Shown piece by piece: positions 1 through 8,332 of a stretch of 64,000 nucleotides of DNA. The DNA comes from Spongiibacter taiwanensis (GTDB lineage: Bacteria > Pseudomonadota > Gammaproteobacteria > Pseudomonadales > Spongiibacteraceae), in contig NZ_CP098455.1 of NCBI RefSeq assembly GCF_023702635.1, forward strand, positions 3,410,001 to 3,474,000, given 5' to 3'. The position numbers and the translations under genes are program-made. Positions within the stretch are counted from its first letter, which is position 1. Each line of letters begins with the position of its first letter. Below the pieces are notes generated by a model. The model was given only the letters and a program-made list of their open reading frames with translations, made no database searches and was not told the origin of the DNA.

Positions 1-950
1 GTGAAATCAACAAAGGTCTCGCAAATAATCTGACTGCTGGGGGCGCCCGCCAAAAAACAGCAGCGCTTCATTGCCGACACAAACTCCTCGCTGCCGCAGA
101 CATAGATATTGTGTCCCCGCAGGGACGCAAAGCGCTGACGTATGCCCTGAGTGATTTCCTCGTAAGGGGCTTCATCATTGCCACTGCGATAACTTTCATA
201 CTGCCAATGGCTAAAGCGTTCGCGGGCCTGGGCCAACACCGGTTGACCGTAGTAGTTGTGTGACCGGCTGGTACACAAGAAATCCACCTGACTGCCGGGG
301 AGCCCCCCTTCAATTTCCCTGGCAATCGCAAGGAGAGGGGCAAGCCCCGTTCCCTCGGCGAGCATCAGGAATTTATCGTCCAGGAGTTCACTGCGATGGC
401 CGAACTCGCCCAAAGGTCCCTGGATTTGCAGGCTGTCGCCAAGGTTAATCTCTTGGGTCAGGGCTTCGCTGAGATAGCCGCCGGGGTGACGCCGTACATG
501 AAGCTCGGCATACAGATCCTCACTGGCGAGATTCGCAATGGAGTAGCTGCGGGTTTGCTCTTTTCCCGGCAGCCAGAGATTAATGTACTGACCAGCTTTC
601 CAGGTGATACGACTGCTGAGTTTCAAAACATAGACGGATTCACTCAGCTGCTCTCGGCTGATGAGGGTGGCGTTGGTGCGCAGTGCTGACGCCGCAATGG
701 GGCTGACCTCGAGTGTCTCGGTGGGATAACACTGGCAGGCCAATAGCAGGCCCCGGTTGCGATCGGGGATACTCAGACCCGTTTGCGCAGATTTATCGAT
801 GTTTCCTGATTTCAACTGCAATAGACAGGATTGGCAGGCGCCCGCCCGGCAACCATGGGGAAGGGCGTATCCGCTGTCGAGCAGGCAGTCGAGCAAGTTC
901 TGGTCTGCACCACAGTCTAGGCTGGCCCCCTTAAAAAGTATCTTTGTCAT
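1..950 (-). CDS. 2Fe-2S ferredoxin / FAD-NAD(P)H oxidoreductase, 3' end cut by window edge
   Basis: The reading frame is open from an ATG at 948-950 to the left edge, giving 316 residues with no stop, so the C-terminus lies outside. Residues 1-85 form a plant-type ferredoxin domain with cluster ligands C34, C39, C42 and C72 (C-x4-C-x2-C-x29-C). Residues about 90-190 form an FAD-binding barrel with RSYS at 134-137, and the NAD(P)-binding half starts at the EGTGLAPLLAI loop (199-209). This is the architecture of electron-transfer reductases that serve oxygenases or radical/dehydrase enzymes (phenol hydroxylase reductase, CDP-6-deoxyglucoseen reductase and relatives). Its partner is not visible. 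It is divergent from the methyltransferase gene. Family assignment is firm; physiological role is unknown. Confidence 0.9.
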   Translation of the reverse strand, partial: MTKILFKGASLDCGADQNLLDCLLDSGYALPHGCRAGACQSCLLQLKSGNIDKSAQTGLSIPDRNRGLLLACQCYPTETLEVSPIAASALRTNATLISREQLSESVYVLKLSSRITWKAGQYINLWLPGKEQTRSYSIANLASEDLYAELHVRRHPGGYLSEALTQEINLGDSLQIQGPLGEFGHRSELLDDKFLMLAEGTGLAPLLAIAREIEGGLPGSQVDFLCTSRSHNYYGQPVLAQARERFSHWQYESYRSGNDEAPYEEITQGIRQRFASLRGHNIYVCGSEEFVSAMKRCCFLAGAPSSQIICETFVDF

Positions 951-1089
951 CCCGCTGCACTTTCATTTCTACGACTAGTCCTAGATGATCCGGTTTTGCG
1001 CCTCTATTAGCAATGCGGCGGTACAGTTCCCTTGTGCAGTCGAGACGAATTCGGCGCGTGTCGACGGTTTTGAAGGAGGGTGGCGGAAA

Positions 1090-1764
1090 GTGGATGACCA
1101 GATATTGCGCTCGTGGCAGAAAAACGTAGATCCTTGGTGTACCGCCGTGCGAGAGGAGCAAATCGCCAGCCGCCGCGAGGTCACCAATCGGGCGATTGTC
1201 GATGCAGTTCGGGCACTCAGCCCGGCCACTGTCCTTGATGTGGGATGTGGCGAGGGGTGGTTGTTGCGCGCCCTCGCCGCTGACGGTATTCGAGGCTTTG
1301 GGATCGATGGCGTTCCCGCCTTGGTCGAGCGCGCTGCAGCGCTTGGCGGCGGCGAGTTTTCCACTATGACCTATGCCGAGTTTGGCGCTGGTGGCTGGCG
1401 CCAACCGGTGGACCTGGCGGTGTTTAATTTTTCGCTGTTAGGTGAAGGCGAGTGTGAAGCCGCGCTGGCGGCGGTTGCCAAGGTGTTAACGGCGCAAGGT
1501 CGCTGTCTGATTCAGACACTTCATCCGGCCTTCTGCGGGTATGGCGAGGATTATCAGTCCGGTTGGCGAGAAGGATCTTGGGCGGGCTTTGATCTGGCAT
1601 TTACCGATCCGCATCCCTGGTATTACCGCACGTTAAGTGACTGGTTCGCGTTGTTCTTGCGGGTGGGCCTCCGCCTCGGAGGGGTGCGCGAGCCTGCCAG
1701 ATCAGCCGGGAGCCGGCCGGCATCCATTATTTTTGAATTGGAAAGGGCATGGACTAATGGGTAA
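1090..1764 (+). CDS. class I SAM-dependent methyltransferase
   Basis: The 224-residue product carries the glycine-rich SAM motif I VLDVGCGEG followed by an acidic loop (GFGIDG), typical of class I methyltransferases. I chose the GTG at 1090 because an excellent GGAGGG (1075-1080) sits 9 bases upstream; a longer in-frame start at 985 has no such site and its extension looks non-protein-like. The substrate cannot be told. The stop codon overlaps the start of the TM2 gene (ATG at 1757), so the two are translationally coupled. Confidence 0.85.
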   Translation: MDDQILRSWQKNVDPWCTAVREEQIASRREVTNRAIVDAVRALSPATVLDVGCGEGWLLRALAADGIRGFGIDGVPALVERAAALGGGEFSTMTYAEFGAGGWRQPVDLAVFNFSLLGEGECEAALAAVAKVLTAQGRCLIQTLHPAFCGYGEDYQSGWREGSWAGFDLAFTDPHPWYYRTLSDWFALFLRVGLRLGGVREPARSAGSRPASIIFELERAWTNG

Positions 1765-2155
1765 CACACACAACAAGGTCGTGGGCTATTTACTGTGGGT
1801 ATTTGGCTTTATGGGCGCCCATCGCTTTTACTTCGGGCGCCCCATTAGCGGGACGATTTACTTTTTTACGCTGGGTCTGTTTTTGATCGGCTGGCTGGTT
1901 GACCTGTTTCTGATACCCGGGATGGATGCTGAGGCCGACAAGCGCTGGACCTCGGGTAGCACCAGTTACACGGTGGCCTGGGTGTTACTCACCTTTCTCG
2001 GCATCTTCGGCCTGCACCGTTTCTATCTGGGTAAATGGCTCACAGGCATTCTCTACCTGCTCACAGGCGGGGTCTTTCTGCTGGGAATCATCTACGACTA
2101 CTGGACCCTTAACCGTCAGGTGAGCGATATCAACACTAGTCTTTTCCGTGGTTAG
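1757..2155 (+). CDS. TM2-domain membrane protein (two TM2 repeats)
   Basis: The product is 132 residues with two TM2 units. Each has a helix, a short turn with G-x-H-R-F-Y (GAHRFYFG near 19-26 and GLHRFYLG near 84-91), and a second helix ending in a D-containing segment (LVDLF, IIYDYW). TM2 proteins are inner-membrane proteins of mostly unknown function. The duplication inside one short protein is notable. The start ATG lies inside the end of the preceding methyltransferase frame. It converges on the bcsG2 stop with a 5-bp gap. Confidence 0.85.
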   Translation: MGNTHNKVVGYLLWVFGFMGAHRFYFGRPISGTIYFFTLGLFLIGWLVDLFLIPGMDAEADKRWTSGSTSYTVAWVLLTFLGIFGLHRFYLGKWLTGILYLLTGGVFLLGIIYDYWTLNRQVSDINTSLFRG

Positions 2156-2160
2156 CGCGC

Positions 2161-3699
2161 TCAGCGGCTTCCCGGGTAGGGAGACCAGCGCCGACCGCCA
2201 TCGAGGGATACATGGTAAATGCCCTTGAAGCGCATCACTGTGCTGCCCTCATTTTGCGCTACGGGCTGGGTAGTGGGCAGGCCATCAATTAACTGGGCTG
2301 GCGAATAGCCGCTGCTGTTAAACGCGTCACGCTCAGTAATCCGCTGAATGAGAGACGACAGGGCAAAATAGCTGCTGTCGGCCGTCACGCGCGCCTCGTT
2401 ACCCTGGCGATTGGCGCCGATAAGTTTCACCGCCACCGGAATGTGGGTGATGGAGGGGGAGGGGATTTCGCGCATCCCGGAGAGCTGCATTTTATCGCCC
2501 TGGAGCCCCGCGCCGTGTTCGGGAATCAATACCAACAGCGTCTTGCGTTGGCTTGCCTCGAGCTTGGCGATAAACACTTGCAGTTGATCGAGCAGATGAC
2601 GGGCGCGGAACTCATAACCTTCTAAACCGACGACGTTCTTCTGATTTAACAAGCGGTTGCCGTCGTGGAGGGTAACGGTGTTGTAGAGCACCAATTGGGG
2701 CGTGTCGGGCGCGCGACTGCGTTGAGACAGCCAGTGGTCCAGCGCGGCGCCATCGTCATAGATTGGCGTGCCGTCAAAGGACTTTTGCGCCACCTTCAAA
2801 TTTTGCTGGGCAGTCAACGGGGCATCAATGCCGCCATTTTCTCGCAGCTGGCGCAGAAAGCCGCCGAACTCACCGTCGTGATTCATGACCAGCTTCTCGT
2901 CAAAGCCCAGACTGCTCAGATTGCGAAACATCTCGCAGCGGGCCAGACCGCTTCCCGCGCCGGCGGTATTGAACAGCGACTCGTGGGGCTGCTGCCCGCA
3001 GTCGGCACGCAGCAGGCGGATAAGCGCCGGGCCGCTGTAAGAGGTAGCTGAATTGAAATGATCAAAATAAATGTCGAAGCGTTCGAGCAGCGGGTGGCGG
3101 TCTAGGCCGGTCACTTCCAGGTCGCGCCAGGCCATTGAGCAGATACTGAGAAATACAATATCAAAGTCTGGCTTGGCGGGCGGATTGTATCCATGGTGGC
3201 GGCTGGCGGCGGTTTTAAAAAACTGGTCCAGGGTGGTTTGCAATGTTTCGTCGAGACTTTTCCCAGCATCGACGGCCACTTGCTGTTTTGCCAGCTGGGT
3301 GTTCATGCCTGGCCATAATGGGACCCCGGCTTGTTTAAGGCCGACCAACAAAAAGCCACACAACACGAAGATGCTGGTCTCGATAAAACGGCGGCTGTAG
3401 TAGTACACAAAACTGATCAGGGCAGTGGTCAGGCTGGCCGAGTAAAGGAGCTCGCCGTTGAGCAGGCTGTCGCCATGGACGGCCTGGGCGTCAAGATACA
3501 GCAGACCTGCTGCGAGCAGCACCGCACTGGCATGGCGAAGCCGATGGAAGGTATTGGATTCCAGGCGCAGCAGTAGGATCAGCACCAGACCAAGATTGGC
3601 GAGCAGGTGAAAGCCGAGCAGGCCCTGGACGAACAGCAGCAGCTTTACAATGAAGTAAATGCTCCAGCTCTTGATATCTCGCAGTTGCTTAAATTCCAT
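2161..3699 (-). CDS. BcsG-like cellulose phosphoethanolamine transferase, second copy
   Basis: The 512-residue protein has an N-terminal multi-helix membrane part (to about residue 125) and a periplasmic alkaline-phosphatase-fold domain. Positions equivalent to the zinc/nucleophile residues of E. coli BcsG are kept: C187 (SICS), S222 (SYSGPA), H345 (TLHDGN), E394 and H395 (IPEHGAG). BcsG moves phosphoethanolamine from lipid to nascent cellulose. It follows the first copy directly and is clearly related to it over its whole length. I chose ATG 3699, because its protein begins at the same point as the first helix of the other copy; an upstream start at 3756 would overlap the preceding gene by 31 bases and has no obvious ribosome site. 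Both copies look intact. Confidence 0.88.
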   Translation of the reverse strand: MEFKQLRDIKSWSIYFIVKLLLFVQGLLGFHLLANLGLVLILLLRLESNTFHRLRHASAVLLAAGLLYLDAQAVHGDSLLNGELLYSASLTTALISFVYYYSRRFIETSIFVLCGFLLVGLKQAGVPLWPGMNTQLAKQQVAVDAGKSLDETLQTTLDQFFKTAASRHHGYNPPAKPDFDIVFLSICSMAWRDLEVTGLDRHPLLERFDIYFDHFNSATSYSGPALIRLLRADCGQQPHESLFNTAGAGSGLARCEMFRNLSSLGFDEKLVMNHDGEFGGFLRQLRENGGIDAPLTAQQNLKVAQKSFDGTPIYDDGAALDHWLSQRSRAPDTPQLVLYNTVTLHDGNRLLNQKNVVGLEGYEFRARHLLDQLQVFIAKLEASQRKTLLVLIPEHGAGLQGDKMQLSGMREIPSPSITHIPVAVKLIGANRQGNEARVTADSSYFALSSLIQRITERDAFNSSGYSPAQLIDGLPTTQPVAQNEGSTVMRFKGIYHVSLDGGRRWSPYPGSR

Positions 3700-3725
3700 G
3701 TCCCGCCGCCGGTGTCGCCCTTCGG

Positions 3726-5348
3726 TTACTGATTCTGGGTGGGGTACTGGGTCCATTCGCCGCCATCGAGGCGAATGAAGTAATCCCCCTTGGAGGCCAT
3801 CACGGTGCTGCCCTCATTCTGGGACACCATCCGCGTGTCGGGGATATTTGCCGCCAGACTGGCGGCAGAAAATTGGCCTTTGCCCCCATAGATGTCTGCG
3901 ACAACAATGTTGCGCAGCACTTGGGTCAGTGCTAAATGACTGGTCGGTGTGGCCACCCGGGCGGTGTTGCCGGTGCGTTGCACCTCCTTGCCGAGCAGCT
4001 TGACCGCCATGGGCACGTGGGTAATTGCAGGTGAAGGGATTTCACGCATGCCAGCGATCTGCATTTTGTCACCGCGAAGCCCGGCGCCGTGCTCGGGTAT
4101 CAGCACCATGACCACGGGTCTACCCGAGTCGCGCAGTGTTTGTTTGAATGCCTGTAGGTCGTCGAGCAATTCCCGCGCCCGCGTTTTGTAACTGGTCAGG
4201 CCCTTCAACCCCGGATTATCGATCAGGCGGTTGCCGTCGTGAAGGGTGGCAGAGTTGTACAGGGCGATCACCGGTTTGCTGTTGTCCAGGCGCTGGCTCC
4301 ACCAGCGTTGTAACATGGCCAGATCACCGAAAACTGGCGAGCCGGCAAAGGCTTTTTGGCGGGGTTCAAGCCCGCCCTGGGACACCAAATCGACATCTAC
4401 GCCGCCAAAACGGCGGGTTCGCTCCAGCATATTGTCGAACTTGCCGTCGTGGTTCATCACCAGGGCTTCGTCGTAGCCCCGTGCCTTGAGTTGCTCAAAC
4501 AGCAGGCAGCGGCTGTCGACCTGCTGGTACAGGGCGTTGTGGGCGGGTTGGCCGCAATTTGCCCGGGTTAACCTCAGCAGGGCGGGCCCGCTGTAGGAGG
4601 TGGCCGAGTTGAATTGCTCAAAAACCAGATCGAAATCCTGGAAGAATGGGTGATCAGCCAGGTCGGCTACCTGCATGTCATCCCAGGACAAGGAGCAAAT
4701 GCTTAGCAGGAGAATGTCGAACTGCTGGCGACTGCCCAGCTCCGATGGCAACTCAACGTGGCGGGCCGTTTCTGCGGCAAAGAACTGATCGAGTTGATCT
4801 GTCAGGCTCTCGGGGCCGGCGTTGTCGCGACTCACTCGCGCGGTATTTTGGGGCGCATCGGTGATGCCGGTCCGGGGCGCTGACTCCGGCGGTAGCTTGC
4901 TGATACCGGTGATCAGTATCAACACCAGCACAATGCTGGTGATGCGGAAAATACGTGACAAAAAGTAGTAGCCAACAATAAGCACGGCCAATGGCAATAA
5001 GGCATTGGTAGGAATAAAGCGCAGCAGCAGCTCGAAGATATAGCCGATCTCGAAGGTCAGTAGTTGGTCCAGCTGCGAGGTCAGGCGGCTGAGTGGCGGC
5101 AGGTAGGAATCAAAATGCAGTAGCCAAAGCGCGATCGGCACCGCGACGATGCCCCTGATGATGCGAAATGCGCTTTTTTCGAGGGGGATGAGCAGTAGGC
5201 ACAGAAAACACAGATTCTCCAGCAAGTGAAAATCGATAGTGCCTTGATAATAGAGTCCGAGTTTGATCAGAAAATACAGGTTCCACCAGCCTAAGGTCAT
5301 CTGGCGGGTCTGAACCGGTGGGGGCGTGGGGGTGGACTCAGTGACCAA
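3726..5348 (-). CDS. bcsG: cellulose phosphoethanolamine transferase BcsG, first copy
   Basis: The 540-residue product matches BcsG end to end: about five membrane helices (20-150), a linker, and a periplasmic transferase domain with C218 (SICSLSW), nucleophile S253 (SYSGPA), H370 (TLHDGN) and E419-H420 (IPEHGAG). It decorates cellulose with phosphoethanolamine in the periplasm. Start is TTG at 5348, with GGAG at 5356-5359; the site overlaps the bcsF stop, so coupling is likely. The C-terminal end keeps the SQNEGSTVMASKGDYFIRLDGGEWTQYP-type tail, where E. coli has a comparable RLNGGDW motif. It is followed by a full second copy. Confidence 0.93.
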   Translation of the reverse strand: MVTESTPTPPPVQTRQMTLGWWNLYFLIKLGLYYQGTIDFHLLENLCFLCLLLIPLEKSAFRIIRGIVAVPIALWLLHFDSYLPPLSRLTSQLDQLLTFEIGYIFELLLRFIPTNALLPLAVLIVGYYFLSRIFRITSIVLVLILITGISKLPPESAPRTGITDAPQNTARVSRDNAGPESLTDQLDQFFAAETARHVELPSELGSRQQFDILLLSICSLSWDDMQVADLADHPFFQDFDLVFEQFNSATSYSGPALLRLTRANCGQPAHNALYQQVDSRCLLFEQLKARGYDEALVMNHDGKFDNMLERTRRFGGVDVDLVSQGGLEPRQKAFAGSPVFGDLAMLQRWWSQRLDNSKPVIALYNSATLHDGNRLIDNPGLKGLTSYKTRARELLDDLQAFKQTLRDSGRPVVMVLIPEHGAGLRGDKMQIAGMREIPSPAITHVPMAVKLLGKEVQRTGNTARVATPTSHLALTQVLRNIVVADIYGGKGQFSAASLAANIPDTRMVSQNEGSTVMASKGDYFIRLDGGEWTQYPTQNQ

Positions 5349-5352
5349 GTTA

Positions 5353-5547
5353 CTACTCCGCGGCAGAGGAATCAGTGGCAGTGGTAGTGATCTTCGATGG
5401 CTCGAAGGGGCGGAGGTGTTTTGGCGTTGCGTAAACCCGGAACAATAGCTCCCGGACTTTGCGATACGCCAGCCGGCTGTATAGCCCGAGTAAAAACCCG
5501 ATCAGTAGGCCAGCGCTTAGTGTGGTGGCAAAACTTTCTATATCCAT
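5353..5547 (-). CDS. bcsF: cellulose biosynthesis membrane peptide BcsF
   Basis: A 64-residue protein with one membrane helix (about residues 8-25) followed by a basic segment with a K-V-R-E-L-L-F-R-V-Y pattern and a KHLRPFEP stretch, which lines up with R-R-I-R-D-T-L-R and K-P-R-Y-V-K-P in E. coli BcsF. BcsF sits in the inner membrane and recruits BcsE to BcsG and the synthase. Position between bcsE and bcsG is the canonical one. ATG at 5547 lies just past the bcsE stop. Confidence 0.85.
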   Translation of the reverse strand: MDIESFATTLSAGLLIGFLLGLYSRLAYRKVRELLFRVYATPKHLRPFEPSKITTTATDSSAAE

Positions 5548-5550
5548 GAT

Positions 5551-7212
5551 TCACACCCTAATCTGCAGGGGAGCGGGCTTGGCCAGAGACAGGGAATCTT
5601 CGAATAGATTGCTAGCATCCTCTGGCTGTGTGTTGGGCGCCTCTCGTAACATCCGGCGGCCCCAATCAGCCGGTACAAAATGCTGCGCTGCCATCAAACT
5701 GACAAACTGTGCCTCGATGTCGTTACGCGTGTGGTACACCTGTTGCGAGGCAAAAATTTCTTCCGCCGGCAAGGCAAAGCAGCTGTGCAGCGCTGCCTTT
5801 ACATCATTGAGACGACAGGCAGGGAGCAGCATAAACAAATCGTCATCGGCAGTGGTAATCAGGTCGCCGTCGCGACGAATGGTGCACAAACTGAGGCAAT
5901 GTTCGGCGGGAATGCCCTTGGCCGGCCGCAACTGGACCAGAAGATCATCAATATCATTCTGCGAGCTGTCATCGATGATCTCCATGCCGTGACGAGCAAA
6001 ATCGGCGGGCTCGAAGTATCCCTGCAGTCCTCGGTAGGGCCAGTTATCCATGAGCGCTTCGAGGGTGGCGGGTAACTGGCGGCCGAAATACTGCCCCTGC
6101 AGGGCCTCCAGTTGATTCATGAAGACCGAAAAAACCAGGTTATAGGGGATAACCAGGTTGGCACCGGCCCGGCATAAAAACTGCTCATCAGAGTAGCGCA
6201 GGCAATCTCGCGTTTCCCGAACCAGCAGTTTTACACCGCCACCGAAGCGTTTGCGTAACACATAGATGGCGCCGGCCAGGTCGCGCACTTCGTCGGTCGT
6301 GCCACAGGAAAACACGAAAGTCGCCGCATCGGCGATCTCGATTTGCTCAATCAGTGCCGCATTGCTGGGCACAATTCGGGCAAAGTCTTTCTCAATGGAG
6401 TCGACGGAGCCCGCGTCATAGAGCGCCTCGCGGCAGGCATATATGCATTGCTCGTCGCCATAATTTTTGGGCTGGGTCAGTTCAGGGGCGCCAGTTTTGG
6501 TCTCGACGTGGTTGTTGACACCGAGTCGCCCATCCTCGCCGATAATCAGGCTGTACTCCTCGCTGGCAACCACCGACTGCGGACCGCGCCAATACTGGAT
6601 GGTGTAGTGGTAGTGACATTCGCTGAGGCGTTGGAGGCTGCTGACTCCGGCAAACAGGTCGTTATGTTGCATTACTGCTGGCCGCAACAGCGCAGCATCA
6701 CCGTGGATCAGTACCTGTAGGCGCAGCGCTTCCTCGCTGGCCCAGCGCTGCCAGGCGCTGAGTTTTCGGCGTAAGTTCTGGCTTGAGGCACGTCCAATAG
6801 TGTTGTCCTGCAACGACACGGTGACGCGAGTGCCCCTGGGGAGATGGAGTCGCTTGGCATCGACCAGGATGCGGTTCAAGTTGGCTCGCATCGGGCGACT
6901 TTTCTTGGGTCGCCAGAAGTGGACGTGGTGGGGCGCCTTGCTCAGCTGTCCGTGTAAACGGTTATGGAGGCCTGGGGACAATGATTGAAACAGAAACTCC
7001 TGCGTGTACGAGCAGATCAACACACCCGGGTTGTCATCGTGCCAGATATTCTGAAGCAGCAGGGCGATGTCGCTGGTGGATTGGGCAAAACAGAGATACA
7101 TTTCGCCCTGACGCAGTTTCGCAGACTCTTTCGGCAGTGCTAGTATTCCTGACATTGCGCGGCTGATCTTCCCTGGAAGGCTGTTTAGGGTGCTGCCGAG
7201 AACCTTACCCAA
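5551..7212 (-). CDS. bcsE: cellulose biosynthesis regulator BcsE (GIL-domain c-di-GMP sensor)
   Basis: The 553-residue product resembles E. coli BcsE, most clearly in the REC-like block around 298-357 (KLLVRETRDCLRYSDEQFLCRAGANLVIPYN) and in the C-terminal GIL domain. The c-di-GMP-binding R-x-G-D is present as RDGD at 447-450. BcsE is a cytosolic subunit that binds c-di-GMP and boosts cellulose output. It heads the minus arm bcsE-F-G-G2. The start is uncertain: TTG at 7212 gives full length without a clear ribosome site; ATG at 7155 would remove 19 residues. Confidence 0.88.
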   Translation of the reverse strand: MGKVLGSTLNSLPGKISRAMSGILALPKESAKLRQGEMYLCFAQSTSDIALLLQNIWHDDNPGVLICSYTQEFLFQSLSPGLHNRLHGQLSKAPHHVHFWRPKKSRPMRANLNRILVDAKRLHLPRGTRVTVSLQDNTIGRASSQNLRRKLSAWQRWASEEALRLQVLIHGDAALLRPAVMQHNDLFAGVSSLQRLSECHYHYTIQYWRGPQSVVASEEYSLIIGEDGRLGVNNHVETKTGAPELTQPKNYGDEQCIYACREALYDAGSVDSIEKDFARIVPSNAALIEQIEIADAATFVFSCGTTDEVRDLAGAIYVLRKRFGGGVKLLVRETRDCLRYSDEQFLCRAGANLVIPYNLVFSVFMNQLEALQGQYFGRQLPATLEALMDNWPYRGLQGYFEPADFARHGMEIIDDSSQNDIDDLLVQLRPAKGIPAEHCLSLCTIRRDGDLITTADDDLFMLLPACRLNDVKAALHSCFALPAEEIFASQQVYHTRNDIEAQFVSLMAAQHFVPADWGRRMLREAPNTQPEDASNLFEDSLSLAKPAPLQIRV

Positions 7213-7313
7213 TAGTGTCTGAATACGCCTGATGGTACTTGGGGCTGGCCTACAACAGCAGCGATGTTACGATGATACGGCGTTGCGCGGATCATTTGAG
7301 CTCAGCAGCATAG

Positions 7314-7338
7314 TAGTCGATTCGGCTTCAGTCGACTA
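7314..7338. promoter_or_regulatory. interrupted palindrome between the two bcs arms
   Basis: TAGTCGA (7314-7320) and its exact complement TCGACTA (7332-7338) are separated by 11 bases in the only gap between bcsE and bcsR. Two half-sites about one and a half to two turns apart are typical of a dimeric regulator's operator. No regulator gene lies nearby, so the protein that would bind is unknown. Confidence 0.4.
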
Positions 7339-7382
7339 GGTGCAACCTATTCTTCGTGTTTCAAAGAGCAGCAGGACGACAG

Positions 7383-7592
7383 ATGAGTGACATCAGTGAA
7401 GATGTGCGGGCAGTGTATCGCTCCTTTGGGCACAGCGATTTGCCTTACCACGAGGTTGTTGAGCAGGTGCGCTATCGCCAGGCTCAGCAGCATTGGCCGT
7501 TCCTGCGACTGATGACAACGCGGGAGACGACAGCAATGTCGACTGCCGGTGAGCAACCTGCCACTGACGCTGAAAAGGAATCCAAGGCTTGA
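7383..7592 (+). CDS. bcsR: small cellulose regulator BcsR-like
   Basis: A 69-residue protein whose N-terminal half (DISEDVRAVYRSFGHSDLPYHEV followed by a Q-x-x-W-P-F-L segment) resembles BcsR/YhjR, where a short helical segment ends in R-W-P-L-L. BcsR partners BcsQ and stabilises the secretion complex. ATG at 7383 is preceded by AGGAC. The stop overlaps the TTG start of bcsQ (TTGA). Sequence is short, so the call rests heavily on position. Confidence 0.7.
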   Translation: MSDISEDVRAVYRSFGHSDLPYHEVVEQVRYRQAQQHWPFLRLMTTRETTAMSTAGEQPATDAEKESKA

Positions 7593-8332
7593 AGTGTGTT
7601 TTGGTCAGCGGGTTGTCTGGGGGCGCTGGGGCGACAACGGTAGCGGCCAATCTGGCAGCGGCTTTGCAGTCGATGGGGCAGCCCTCTTTCTCGGTGGATC
7701 TTGATCCGGCCAATATTCTCGGTCTGCACTATGGCCTGGAGCCCCTGGCAGAGGATGGCTGGGCAGCCCGAATGGCAGCGGGTGAGGCTGTTGGGGAAGG
7801 GGTGTTCCGTTCCGCTGATGGCCGTTTGGTATTGCCCTACGGATATGCTGAAAAGCCCTTCGACTCCAGCGCGGTTCTTACCCTGGCCAAGAACCTGGTG
7901 CGTTCGGAAGCCGTTACCTCCCAGTGCGATTGGCTGATTATCGACTTGCCCTTTCGCAATGCGTCGAATAACCCGACCCTGTTGGAAGGCTTACGGGCCC
8001 TCGCCGATTTCGAATTGCGAGTTGCGGATACTAACCCTGCAACCTATATCCGCCTGCGTCGGCGAGAAAGCAGTCCTTTCCTGGCCGAGCCAGCTGCGTT
8101 ATTGATCAATAATTTTGCGCCGGAGCGCAAGCTGTGTAACGACATGCTGCTCACCTACAAGCATGAGTACGGGGAGCAGCTTGCCCCCCTGCATATTCAT
8201 CGTGACCCGGCATTACCCGAGAGCTTGGCATGTTTGAAAGCGGTCATGGCGTATTCACCCTTCACTCAGGCAGCAGCCGATTTTCGCAGCCTGGCAATCT
8301 GGGTGAGCGCTGAGTTGGCGGAGGCGGAGTAG
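7589..8332 (+). CDS. bcsQ: MinD/ParA-like cellulose assembly ATPase BcsQ
   Basis: 247 residues with a deviant Walker A near the N-terminus (LSGGAGATTV), a DLDPAN motif and an IIDLPFRN Walker B-like strand. As in E. coli BcsQ (GGVGTTT), the usual lysine before the Thr pair is absent. BcsQ helps place and assemble the synthase. The TTG start at 7589 overlaps the bcsR stop and has AAGGAA upstream (7574-7579). Its own stop TAG shares a base with the bcsA GTG. Confidence 0.88.
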   Translation: MKCVLVSGLSGGAGATTVAANLAAALQSMGQPSFSVDLDPANILGLHYGLEPLAEDGWAARMAAGEAVGEGVFRSADGRLVLPYGYAEKPFDSSAVLTLAKNLVRSEAVTSQCDWLIIDLPFRNASNNPTLLEGLRALADFELRVADTNPATYIRLRRRESSPFLAEPAALLINNFAPERKLCNDMLLTYKHEYGEQLAPLHIHRDPALPESLACLKAVMAYSPFTQAAADFRSLAIWVSAELAEAE

